Shown here one piece after another: positions 45,397 through 56,060 of a DNA stretch of 64,000 nucleotides. Each line of letters starts with the position of its first letter. Position 1 is the first letter of the stretch. Source of the stretch: Benincasa hispida (lineage: Eukaryota; Streptophyta; Magnoliopsida; Cucurbitales; Cucurbitaceae); NCBI RefSeq assembly GCF_009727055.1, contig NC_052355.1:7332283-7396282 (forward strand), in the 5' to 3' direction. Below the pieces are notes generated by a model. The model saw only the letters and a list, made by a program, of their open reading frames with translations, searched no databases and was not told the origin of the DNA. The position numbers and the translations under genes were made by a program.

Positions 45397-46049
45397 TACC
45401 CTTATGGGCGTAATCTATCTACTTACCCTGCTGGGGGAAAGAGTGAATTTTGTCTTGTGTAATTGAGTTTTTATCTCCCCAATCAGAAAAATCCCCAAAA
45501 AAGTAAGCTTGTTCAGTTGGCAATCTGGCCACTCTCACCCATACTAATCAAAGGACCGCCCTCAAAGCAGGAATTCCTAAAACACTCAGAATTAAGGGCA
45601 TGTCACCTATGGTCGTTTAAGTGAGATGTAAGTCTCAATTATCAACGGTGTGATATAAAGAGACTGATCATCTCGTGGTCCAGTCTTATACAAACTCTTT
45701 ATATAGGACACCCCTGCTCGCATGTCTCTACATGAATGGTTAGGATCAGATCATCTGTAGTAGTTCACAACACTTGTAAACCTTTACAAAGCGGGCCGTA
45801 TCCGTAGTGTCACCAGGATAAGGTATCTCTCCTTTATCCTTATACTACAGACCATTTAGGTTATTACTTAAGGCATGATTCACCTGTATATCTCATATAC
45901 ATGATTAAGTTTACACACAATAACCACGGAGCTCTTTTTTATTGGATATCAGTAAATGCAAATAAAATAAATCTTATTCTATTAATAACAATGTGTACAA
46001 AGCTTAAGAACTACGAGACTCTGGGAGAATTAGGACACCAATCCCAACA
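45397..46049 (-). mobile_element. Inverted LTR fragment, palindromic partner of 44696-45392
   Basis: On the minus strand, from 46049, it reads TGTTGGGATTGGTGTCCTAA and follows the LTR for about 650 bp. With the plus-strand LTR before it, it makes arms of roughly 650 bp and a spacer of about 50 bp. The outer terminus at 46049 is an exact LTR end joined to pol of copy E, which resembles an integration junction; the inner breakpoint is ragged. Confidence 0.82.
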
Positions 46050-46226
46050 CATATAAGTGAGTATAGTCCGAGAAGTAAAATAGTATTGAGTGAACTTTCC
46101 AAAGATACTACTGAATCTTCAACAAGAGTTGTTGAAGGGCCTGCTACATCTACAAGAGTTTTTAATGGAAGTTCATCTAGTAGGTAAAATACACCCCAAG
46201 AGTTAAGAGTACCTCGACATAGTGGG
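46050..46226 (+). pseudogene. Copia pol linker fragment, copy E, left of solo LTR
   Basis: Encodes the integrase-RT linker, with PRSKIVLSELSKDTTESS, the TRVVEGP repeats and PQELRVPRHSG, broken by a stop after SSSSR. It resembles copy A more than Z, B or D. Upstream integrase is absent because the inverted LTR begins there. It continues at 48088 across the solo LTR. Confidence 0.78.
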
Positions 46227-48087
46227 TGTAGGATTGTATCAGTAACATCGAAAGCACAAGGATCATCTAAGCACTCAAATTCACTAATTTTGACAAATTA
46301 TAAAGCATGCTCTTGCAGAAAAACAAGTGAGTTTCAAGACATACCTCTTATAGAACTTCTTCAAAGCTACTTCTCCAGCTGCTATCTTTTCCAAATTTTG
46401 TTGCAGACAACCTCAAGATTTTCCTCACTATTTTCTTGGTGCTCTAGATTGAATTGTGAACTCAAAACAAGCTTGAATCAAGGGATAAAATAGAAATGCT
46501 CACTGTAGTAATCTTGTTGAAGAACTCTTTTTTCAAACCGAATTTTCTCTCAAATTTTCTCTAGAATGCATGCCCGATTTTCACTCCAATCTCTTCATTA
46601 TATTGTAGATTAATATGCAAAGGAGAGACTTGCATGAGTTGCAGCTCATGCTTGGAGAAGAAAAGGCCAAGACAATGCTTCTTGTGTGAGCAAGTGAAGA
46701 AAGGGATAATGGAAAATCAATATTTTCCATTTTAGTGTTTTGTTTTCTAATTTTCAAATTTTATCTCAAAAATAAAAATTTGATTTTATAAAATCTATTT
46801 TGATTTTAAAAATGAAAATTTAATTAATTTCATAAATTAATTATTAAATAAAACTTAATTAATTTAATATGAAATATTAAATTAATTTTAACACATATCC
46901 ATATTTATATATTTAAATCATATTTAAATATATAAATTCTCCTATTCCGTTTAATTCTCAAAATAAACATGTAATTATATCTCATATAATTACTAATTCC
47001 CTTAATTCTAATCTAAACGATTCAAATTAACTTATCACGCTATTCTTGAGCTAGTCTATTACGAGCTAGTAGGGGGACCTCCCAGACCTACAGATCATGG
47101 GCTCCAACAATCCGAGTTTAATTGGCTAAACTCATTAGACCAGATTAGTCCTCATTCGTTAACTAATGGGTCACTCCACTAAAGCCCATACTTGCACTCC
47201 CCTCACTGTAGATATATTATGTCCACATGATTTAACCATAATCAGCAAGTCAACTCTTCACAGGTTGTTTGTAATAACAGCTAGGTCAAATATCTGTTTT
47301 ACCCCCGAGATTAGGTCTTATTCCTCAAGTCTCTACTGATCCTCTAATGAACAACTGATTTGTGATCCAATCACTAAACCAAACTCTCTCAACCCAGTGA
47401 GAAGGTGGAGCCCCTTGTTAGAGACCTTGATTTAGTACTTGAGAGAACAACCTTTCTCCTATCCCTAAATTAGGGAGGCGTGAACTCTGTCTTGCACCCT
47501 ATGTCCCTAGCTATCTATCCGGTCTTACCCCTGAAATAGGAGTCTTATTGAGCCGGCACTGTTGAGCCAACCTTCACCTTTGCAAATCTAAGGGTAATCC
47601 CGAATAAACAAGAGTTCATAGTTAGCTCAGGATTAAGATCAAGTTACCTAGGTCATCTAGGCGAAATAACCAGTCTTAAATAGCAAACAACATTATAAAG
47701 TATGAGTGACTTATTTCTTGGTCCTAATCTTATGCAAACTCATTGCATGCCCCCACTCCTCATGTCATAACATGTACGAATTAGGATCACATCGTATGTA
47801 GCACTTTACAACTCTTTATAACAACTATAGAGTAGGCCGCATCCAATAGTGTTAACAGAATAAGGTACCCAACCTTTTTCATGTACCATAGATCATTTTG
47901 ACTATTTACTCGAACCTGGTCCACTCTTATGTCTCCACATAAAGTTCAAGTACTCATACAATAGTCATGGGTCTTGGTTTATTGGATTTAACTTTTATAC
48001 AATTTATAAAATCAATAATAAGTGTAATGATTACAGAATATGTTTATCATTTTACAAACTGCGAGTTTTAGGACATAAAACCCAACA
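46227..48087 (-). mobile_element. Solo LTR F with 5-bp target duplication
   Basis: 1861-bp LTR in reverse orientation, TGTAGGATTGTATC at the left edge and CATAAAACCCAACA at the right (TG...CA on either strand). It is flanked by identical GTGGG at 46222-46226 and 48088-48092. The host reading frame of copy E continues across it (PRHSG, then GRVVNPPVCYMGL). No PBS, gag or pol accompanies it, so it formed by LTR-LTR recombination of a full element. It belongs to the same LTR family as copy G. The frame at 46290-46493 is inside it and not a gene. Confidence 0.93.
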
Positions 48088-50019
48088 GTGGGAGGGTTGT
48101 GAACCCACCTGTTTGCTATATGGGTTTAACTGAAATCCTGGCTATGGTATCCAATGGCATGTTTGGGGATTCGTTGTCTTATAAGAAGGAAATGGAGGAT
48201 GTTGATAGCGATGAATGGGTCAAAGCCATGGATCTCGAGATGGAGTCTATGTACTTCAACTCAGTATGGGATCTTGTAGATCAACCTGATAGGGTTAAGC
48301 CTATAGGTTGCAAATGGATCTACAAGAGGAAATGGGGTGCTGATGGGAAGATGAAAACCTTCAAGGCAAGACTTGTGGCAAAGGGTTATACCTAGGTGGA
48401 GGGAGTTGACTATGAGGAGACTGAGACTTTCTCACCTATTTCCATACTTAAGTCTATCCGTATGTTCCTGTCCATTGCCTCATATTATGACTATGAGATA
48501 TGGCAAATGGATATCAAGACTGACTTTTTGAATGGTAATCTTGAGGACACAATTTATATGGTGCAACCCGAGGGATTCATCGCCCAAGGTCAGGAGCAAA
48601 AGGTTTGCAAACTAAATTGGTCATTTTATGGACTCGTCTTGATCTTGGAACATAAGGTTTGATACTGTGATCAAATATTATGGCTTTGACTAAAACGTTG
48701 ATGAGCCTTGTGTCTACAAGAAAATTATCAACAGTTCAATAGTTTTTCTAGTGTTATATGTAGATGATAAAATCATCAACAGTTCAGTAGTTTTTCTAGT
48801 GTTATATGTAGATGATATCCTAATAATTGGGAATGATATAAGTTTACTGACTTCGGTTAAGAACTAGCAAGCCACCCAATTCCAAATGAAAGATTTAGGA
48901 GAAGCTCAGTTTGTTCTTGGGATTCAGAACTTTTGGGATCAAAAGAACAAAGTGTTAGCATTGTCTCAAGTATCGTACATGGACAAGATGTTGATCAAGT
49001 ACTCGATGCAGAACTTCAAAAGGGGCCTTTTGCCTTTTCGTCATGGAGTTACATTGTCTAAGGAGTAATGTCCTAAGACACTTCAAGAGGTTGAGGAAAT
49101 GATACGGGTCCTCTATGCATCTACCGTTGGAAGTTTGATCTATGCGATGTTATGTACTCAACCTGACATCTGTTACGCTGTGGGGATAGTCAATAGATAT
49201 CAGTCTAATCCAGGGCAGGGTCACTGGACTACTGTCAAGAACATTCTCAAGTATCTTCGGAGAACGAGGGAGTACATGCTTGTGTATGGATCTAAGGATT
49301 TGATCCTTACTGGATATAAAGACTCTTATTTTTAGACTAATAAAGATTCTCAGAAATAAACTTCAGGATCAGTGTTCACTCTTAACGGAGGAGCTATAGT
49401 ATGGCGAAGTACTAAGTAGGGGTGTATCACTGACTCCACTATGGAGGCCGAGTATGTAGCGGCTTGTGAAGTTGTTAAGGAAGCTGTGTCGCACCCCCTT
49501 CTGAGCTCTTATCTCGAACCCAAAAAGCTGTCTCTTATACACATCTAGATGTGTATAAGAGACAGGTGTATCACTGACTCCACTATGGAGGCCGAGTATG
49601 TAGCGGCTTGTGAAGCTGCTAAGGAGGCCGTTTGGCTCAAGAAGTTCCTGACTAATCTGAAAGTTGTTCCAGACATGTCTAGGCCTATCACCCTTTATTG
49701 TGATAATAGTGGAGCTGACGAATTCCAGAGAGCCTAGGAGTCACAAGCATGATAAGCATATTAAGCAGAAATACCATCTCATCAAAGAGATTATGCATCG
49801 AAGGGACGTGGTTGTCATGAAGATACATTCGGAGCACAATGTTGTTGATCCTTTACGAAGGCTCTCACGACTACAGTGTTTGAGTGTCACCTTCAGAGCA
49901 TGGGTCTACGGGACCATCCGCGGTTGGACTAGGGCAAGTGGGAGTATTGTTGTATTGGGCCTTTGTGCCCTAGTTTATTGATTTCTACTTGTAATTTTCT
50001 TGTACACCCCACTAGCTTA
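48088..50019 (+). pseudogene. Copia pol remnant, copy E, right of solo LTR
   Basis: RT and RNase H. RT begins VKAMDLEMESMYFNSVW (48210); CAG/CAA-to-TAG follows AKGYT at 48393; motif A QMDIKTDF is at about 48500. The region encoding KIINSS-VFLVLYVDD is duplicated in frame (48721-48768 and 48769-48816), giving two YVDD boxes. RT continues to QNFKRGLLPFRHGV. RNase H (DSTMEAEYVAACEAAKEAV) occurs twice, at 49422-49487 and 49566-49631, because of the adapter chimera at 49528. The two differ at about four bases, so they come from two element copies. It ends before the polypurine tract at 50020. Confidence 0.83.
49528..49565. other. Tn5/Nextera mosaic-end adapter junction (artefact)
   Basis: A perfect 38-bp palindrome made of CTGTCTCTTATACACATCT and its complement AGATGTGTATAAGAGACAG. 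Both sides carry the same RNase H segment, and 49488-49527 is 40 bp of foreign sequence. It marks a misjoin. The frame at 49549 starting MCIRDR is adapter-derived. Confidence 0.98.
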
Positions 50020-50034
50020 GGAAAAGTGAGAGAT
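50020..50034 (+). promoter_or_regulatory. Polypurine tract of copy E
   Basis: GGAAAAGTGAGAGAT before the LTR start, with two changes from the copy B tract. Confidence 0.72.
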
Positions 50035-52012
50035 TGTTGATGTTGATGCCCTAAATCTCATAGGGTCTAGTATTTTTTAAACATGTGTATGACAAACATT
50101 TGTGATGTAATAATATGAGATATTTTCTTCACTATTGAAATATGAGATTTTTTAGTTGCATTAACCACAAAACAATAAACTAAGATTCCTGGTTATCGTT
50201 GTAACTTAGGCATGTATGTGATGACATACAAGTGGATTGTGCTTTAAGCAATAACCTAAATGGTCTATAGTATATGGATAAAGGAAGAAAACCTTATCCT
50301 GTTGACACTAAGACTCGCTTTGTAGATGTTACAAATGTTGTAAAGTCCTACAAACGATTTGATCCTGACCATTCATGTATTAGACATGCGAGCAGGGATG
50401 CTCTATACAAAAGAGTTTGTATAAGACTGGACCATGAAATGTTTAGTCTCGTTATATAACACCGTTCATGACAGAGACTTTCATTTCACTAGAATGACCA
50501 TAGGAACATGACCTTAATCCTGAGTGAGTTGGGCACTCCTGCCTATGAGGGCGATCATTTGATTTGTATTGGTGCGAGTGCCAAATCATTAACTCAAACC
50601 TACCAGTTTGGGAATTCATATGATTAGGGACCTAGGAACTTAGCTACACAAAACAAAATTCACTCCTTCCTCGATTTAGGTGTAAGTAGATAAATTGCTC
50701 CCTTAAAAGCTGATTCCGGGACTTGAATAATGTGGCGCCACATCTTCTCTTAGCCCGAGAAGGATTTACACATACTAGGACTATGATGTATTGTTCATTA
50801 GAGGAATCAATGGTACTTAAGGAGTTAGATGTAATTACAGGGGTAAAAAAGTAAATAGGCCCGACTATACTTAAGAGCGATTTGTGAAGGGTTATCGTAC
50901 TGTTGGTTGGCTATATCCAATGGACACAGAGATATATCTGTAGCGCGTAGAGTACAGCTTTCGGTCTTTAGTAGAATACTCGACAGTTAACGGATGGTGG
51001 ATATCATGATTAAAGAGTTTAGTCAGTTATTCACATACCATTGGAGCTTTAAGCTACAGGTTCATAAGGTCCCCTTGGTAGCTCAATGGATTCATGTTGA
51101 GAATTAGTTTTTGGGTTAGTTTGAAGTGTTCAAAATAACAAGAGGAAATTTGATTATATATGATATAATTAAATTGTATCAATTATATGAGATATAATTG
51201 ACTTAATGTATTAGATACATTGATTGTAGGAAATATTATTAAATGCTATAAGGGAGAAAAATAACTATGTTTATATATCGCATGGGATGTGATATTAAAA
51301 ATATAGGTTATGAATATATTATTTATTTGTAATAAAATCAATTATGGGATAATTGGTTACAGTTTTTTCTCCCAATAATCAACTTAGTGGGAAGTTGTGA
51401 TTAGCTATGGTAACTGATGGATAAAATGAAAATCGTTTTCATTTTTACGGAATGCAATCATTATGCGATTGAGAATCATAGATCAAAAGAATTAGCTACA
51501 CGATAGCTTAAGAGCATAAACGATTATGTAATGAGTTTTCTATACGATAGTCACTTGTTTTCTAAACAATCGAGTACTCAGTCTATACGATAGACTATAG
51601 TCATCTTCCACTTACTCGATTGTCTATACGATCTATCTAATTCCTCCTACCCTCTGTCAAATCCTATAGAGCCCACAACTTTTGCATTCTCACACTAAGA
51701 ATACCAAGGTAGCCTGCTGGTGGCATCTGCTTCCTGTTTGAGGATTGAGTGAGATTTGTTCTTGTTCGAGGAGATTGCTGAGGCGTGACGTTCATGTTGG
51801 TGAACGATCGTGCAGTAATATCGAGGGAACGAAAAGAATAGTTCTTCAAGGGTAGTTCTCTTGATCCTTATTTTATTCCTTTTGAAGCACACTATAATTT
51901 AGAGTGTATGCATAACTATTACTGTTTGATTGTAAATGTGTATGTTCTGTCACAATGGGGTTTGGAACGATCTCGTCTCCACTCACTGGTCTCTTTGATA
52001 AGAGTTCCTTCA
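50035..52012 (+). mobile_element. 3' LTR of copia copy E
   Basis: Starts TGTTGATGTTGATGCCC and ends GAGTTCCTTCA; 1978 bp. It is preceded by a polypurine tract and not followed by a PBS, so it is a true 3' end. The conserved hairpin is at 51686 and CGATCG words at about 51490-51640 are decayed. It is nearer to the LTR of copy A than to Z or B (TTGATGCCCTAAA and ACGAACAC/ACAAACATTTGTGATGT at the start). Frames at 50274 and 51664-51892 are not genes. Confidence 0.86.
51686..51702 (+). other. Conserved LTR hairpin
   Basis: ATTCTCACACTAAGAAT followed by ACCAAGGTAGCC; a 5-bp stem survives. Confidence 0.5.
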
Positions 52013-52966
52013 AGAATTACATGCTCATGAGATAAATATCCATAAACATGCTTTTAGAAGTTCAAATTGATTCAAAGAAGCATAGATTCAGATTGCAATT
52101 AGTTAAAGAAGAGCTGAAATCTCAAGAACTATGCAAAGAATTCTTGAACTAGAAATAAGATTGAAGGTTTACCTCATAAATCCATAGAAAAATCTATGAA
52201 GAAGATCCAATCATTTGTTTATAATCAAAAAATAAAATGAAAAATTTAACCTAATCGACATAACATTATAGAGGAGATGAAATTTGGAGAGAAACATCAG
52301 ACTCCATATGAAAATTTTCTTCCCTTGCTAAAAAAATTAAAGAATCCTTTTACACTCGTAGGGGTAGCATCCGACTCTGAGGATAGAGTTTAAAAGAAGC
52401 CATCGCAACTCGCAGGGGTAGCATGATATTACACAAAAAAGCCAAGAACCGCTTGGTGAACAGTGCAACACTGCCATGACACTTGGTTGCACAAGGCACG
52501 TGTGGACATTTCCATCAATGTTCGTAGTATTGCGACGTTTCTCTATTTGACTGAATTAAGTATGCTTCTATCTTTCAGCGTTACACAATGTTGGTTGGAG
52601 GGTCACGATGCTGCTTTCAATGGCATTTTGGTAAATATTTGACTTTCTTCAATTATGTTGATTTCTTGGTCCTTTTTTATCCTTTTTAGTCTAAGTTTCT
52701 TACAGTGACTCCAAAATGTTTCCTGGACTATTTTACCTATAAAATTGACATTTAAAGGAAAAAAAAAAAATTGAAGGATTTATCATTAAGAACATAGCTC
52801 TTTTCAAGACCTATCATCCATAAGCATCACGAATGATACAACACTTTAGTATTTAGAGCCCCTAGATTAAAAATTCAATTTCTTGTTTTTGAGTTTGTGA
52901 AAATGAGTAAAAAAGGGAGAGAAAGGAGGAAGAAGAACGAGGCAAAAAACAAAAACAAAACACTAG
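52013..52966. other. Non-coding sequence, possible LTR fragment
   Basis: No gene recognised. An ACTCGYAGGGGTAGCAT motif occurs twice (52356 and 52408), and GTGCAACACTGCCATGACACTTGGTTGCAC near 52465 forms an imperfect inverted repeat. The content looks like a decayed repeat on the minus strand, but I cannot name it. Confidence 0.4.
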
Positions 52967-53410
52967 TGATCATTACTACGGTCAATTGACGATTGCATGA
53001 TGATCGGTTGATTTTTGATAGTCAATTCGGTCGGTCGATCGTCAAGGATCATAGTGTTTGGTTGTTGACCATCACTACGACCGGTCATTAACAGTCACGA
53101 CAATCGATTTTTACGATCATAATGGTTAAGCACCAATGAGATCGCCCGCCAACGGTGAAGACAGTCAATAATCGTCAACGATTAAGACGATTGGTTGGTA
53201 ACCAACCGGTACTACAATCCATCACCAAGGGTCATGAAGTTTGGTCGTTCACCATTCGACAGTTGTGGTTGCTAACGATCAAGATACTCATTCGTCGATG
53301 GTGATAGTCAATGTGATCAGTCGCCAATAGTCAAGTCGACTGGTTGCTGACTGTCAATCACGAAGTTGACCAATGTTTGTTGTCGATGGTCATTGATGAC
53401 CATTGATAAG
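52967..53410. repeat. Degenerate GATCGTCA/GGTCGATGGT word repeat
   Basis: Dense, irregular repetition of GATCGTCA, GTCAATNG, GACCGGTCA, TTGGTTG and GATGGTCA words in both orientations over about 440 bp. There is no coding potential and no fixed period. It is distinct from the CGATCGTGTAG arrays in the copia elements. Confidence 0.6.
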
Positions 53411-53499
53411 AGGTAAAAGATGAAGAAAAATTTTTCTAAGACCTATGGCATTCATTAAAAATATATTCAAGACCAATGAGTTTTGTTTCTTATTCCTGA

Positions 53500-53582
53500 G
53501 AATTTTATTCTAAGTGCCCAAACATGGGTTTGGTTTCAAATGCAAAACCCCCCAATTCCAAACCCATGGGACAAACACCCCC
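53500..53582 (-). mobile_element. Possible PIF/Harbinger-like MITE end
   Basis: On the minus strand the right edge reads GGGGGTGTTTGTCCCATGGG, next to TAA at 53583-53585. GGGGTGTTTGG-like termini beside TAA/TTA are typical of PIF/Harbinger or Tourist-type elements. CCAAACATGGGTTTGG and CCAAACCCATGGG form a local foldback. The other end was not found, so this is a fragment or misassignment. It replaces the N-terminal gag of the gypsy element. Confidence 0.38.
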
Positions 53583-53585
53583 TAA

Positions 53586-54283
53586 AAGTTATTATTGTAG
53601 AACTAATTCTAGGTCTTGGCTCAAGTGGCTACGATGACCATTCTTTTACAGAACATAACGCTGGGAAATGCATCAAATTAGTAGAAGGTGAATCAGGTAG
53701 AGGCGTTTGGGCAACCCATGTTAGCTATGTGGGCTGTGGAGATCCTCACTCCTATGTTGAATGTCCACAAAACCCTCAGTCAGTATGCTTCATAAAAAAC
53801 AACCCATTCTCTAATACATCTAACCTTGGATGGAGAAACCATCCGAATTTTTCTTGGATAGGAGGAAATAATAAGGTGCACCACCCAAGGGTGAACCATC
53901 AGCAAAGGAATGGACCGTCGCCTACATTTTAACAAACGCATCAGCAACATCAACAACCCTTTAATAGAGGAGGACAGACGTCGAGCTCAGGATCTCTGCT
54001 TGAGAACCTATTGAAGGAGTACATAGCCCAGAATGATGCGTTGCTGAAAAGTCAAGCATCATCTATCAGAAACCTGGAAATCCAGGTAGGGCAGATAGCG
54101 AGCGAGTTGAAAAGCAAGCAACCTGGAGTTCTACCTAGCAATACTGAAACACCTGGGAACAATAATGGAAAGGAGCAATGTCATGCAGTGATGTTGCGAA
54201 GTGGAAGAGCTCTTGAAGAAAGAAGAATGAATCCAAGAAATAGTAGTCCATTGAAAGAACGCATCACACAATCAATGAATTAG
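53586..54283 (+). pseudogene. Ty3/gypsy (Athila-type) gag C-terminus
   Basis: Nucleocapsid end of an Athila-like Gag. The zinc region reads YVGCGDPHSYVEC followed by PQNPQSV, and then NPGWRNHPNFSW-like sequence (LGWRNHPNFSWIGG) that is characteristic of Athila. The first Cys of the C-x2-C-x3-H-x4-C knuckle is Tyr, a TGT-to-TAT change. After a CAA-to-TAA stop at 53930 the frame continues with KEYIAQNDALLKSQASSIRNLEIQVGQIASEL and AVMLRSGRAL, up to a stop at 54281. The N-terminal Gag and 5' LTR are missing; homology begins at 53586 beside the putative MITE end. Confidence 0.85.
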
Positions 54284-55285
54284 GAAGAAAGAACGCTCAA
54301 GATTATGAGCCATTCAGAACCCAGTACGTCTAACGCGGGAAAGCCTGAGATGACTTTGAACGCACCATTCCTTAGGCATCTGATGAAGAAGAATGATGAA
54401 CAAAAATTCAAGCGCTTTCTTGAGCTCCTAAAGCAGCTACATATCAACATTCCACTTATAGAGGCTTTGGAGCAGATGCTAACATATGTCAAATTTTTTA
54501 AGGACATTTTGACAAAGAAGAGAAGAGTCAGCGAGAAGAAAGTAATAACGCTAACGTAGGAGTGTAACGCGTTAGTAAGCAACAGTCTATCAAAGAAGCA
54601 GAAGGACCCTGGGAGCTTCACTGTTGCTTTTTCGATAGCAGGATTGGATGTGGGTCATGCATTGTGCCATCTAGGAGCCATCATTAATCTCATGCCACTT
54701 TCAATTTTTAAGAAATTGGGGATTGGCGAAGCACAACCTACTTCTGTTACTCTTCAGCTCGCTGACAGAACAATTAAGTACCCAAAAAGGAAGATTGAAG
54801 ACGTTCTGGTGAAGGTTGAGAATCTCATATTCCCAGTAGACTTTATTATCTTGGACTATGAAGCAGATAGGGAGGTACTAATTATCCTTGGACACCCCTT
54901 CTTAGCTAACGGGAAAGTTTTAATTGACGTGCATAAAGGCGAATTAACTATGTGCGTGGACAATGAGAAGGTAAAGCTTAATGTGCTCAATGCATTAAAG
55001 TTCCCAGATAGTGAAGATTGTCAACTAAACAGTATTGAGTTGCCTAAAGAAGAGACTCATGTATGTGAGGTCCTCGCATTGGAGGAGAACCTAAAAGAAT
55101 CAGAGCCGCCAAGTCTGAGTGAGCGGCGGACAAAACCAACGCATCCATCACTTGAAGAACCACCAGAACTCGAGTTGAAACAGTTACCTAGACACTTGAA
55201 ATATGGATTCCTCGAAACCAACAACACTTTACCTGTGATCATTTCCGCAAATCTTATAGAGCCTAATGAGCAATCTCTCTTGTAG
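54284..55285 (+). pseudogene. Ty3/gypsy (Athila-type) protease region
   Basis: Same frame as gag. LHINIPLIEALEQMLTYVKFFKDIL and KDPGSFTVAF precede a retropepsin domain of about 110 residues. The active-site segment is LCHLGAIINLMPLS where the family has Asp-Leu-Gly-Ala-Ser: the catalytic Asp is His and the Ser is Ile, so it cannot cleave. LADRTIKYP, VDFIILDYEAD and LILGHPFLANG-like (IILGHPFLANGKVLIDV) segments follow. Stops lie at 54281, 54557 and 55283. The domain would have cut Gag-Pol inside the particle. Confidence 0.85.
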
Positions 55286-56060
55286 ATGTTGAAAAAGCAC
55301 AAGTGTTCAATAGGCTGGACGCTTGCGGATATCCGTGGCATTAGTCTATCTTATTACATGCATAAGATTAGGCTGCAAGAAGGGAAGTCAGGGTCAATCG
55401 AGCCTCAAAGAAGGCTGAACCCCATAATAAAAGAAGTGGTTAAGAAATAAATTCTAAAATGGTTGGACGCGGGAGTTATTTATCCTATATTCGACTGTAG
55501 CTGGGTAAGTCCAATTCAATGCGTTCCCAAGAAAGGGGGAACGATCGTGATAGTCAACAGCAATAATGAACTCATACCCTCGAGGACTGTCACGGGCTGG
55601 CGCATCTGTATGGATTACAAGAAGCTCAATGCAGCAACTAAGAAAGACCACTTCCTCCTTTCTTTCATCGATCAAATGCTTGATAGACTTGCGGGCAAAG
55701 AATTTTATTGCTTTCTCGATGTATACTCTGGTTACAACTAGGTCGTCCTCGCTCGATGCGAGGAAACAAACTTGGTGCTGAATTGGGAGAAATGTCACTT
55801 CATGGTGATTGAAGGAATTTTCTTAGGTCACAATGTATCTAAGGCTGGCTTGGAAGTAGATGAATAGATGTCATAGCCAAACTTCCACCACCATCAAATG
55901 TTAAAACTTTACGAAGTTTTCTAGGGCATGTCAGCTTCTATAGATGGTTCGTTAGAGGTTTCTCTCAGATTGCGTGACCTCTGAGCGCATTACTAGAGGC
56001 GAAACGACCCTATGACTTTAATGAAGATTGTACTGACACATTTGAAACCTTGAAGTATGC
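55286..56060 (+). pseudogene. Ty3/gypsy reverse transcriptase, catalytic core deleted
   Basis: GWTLADIRGIS, then KWLDAGVIYPI, WVSPIQCVPKKGG and WRICMDYKKLNAATKKDHF, then FLDVYSGYN, which carries the motif-A Asp. Directly after a TAG at 55739 the sequence reads ARCEETNLVLNWEKCHFMV, a segment that normally lies about 80 residues further on. The missing stretch contains the motif-B loop and the catalytic Asp-Asp box. The deletion also changes the frame, so everything downstream lies in a different frame from gag and protease. Stops occur at 55448, 55739 and in the 55865-55878 cluster. Confidence 0.87.

Noticed and set aside
49528..49565. Perfect 38-bp palindrome considered as a terminator, attachment site or cruciform
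   Set aside because: Exactly the Tn5 mosaic end head to head, present three times with duplicated or unrelated flanks; library artefact.
49549..49737. 62-codon frame beginning MCIRDR
   Set aside because: Starts inside the adapter; only the RNase H part after 49566 is genuine element sequence.
53483..53932. 149-codon frame taken as a single gag start
   Set aside because: The first ~35 codons come from a possible MITE end and AT-rich DNA; gag homology begins only after 53586.
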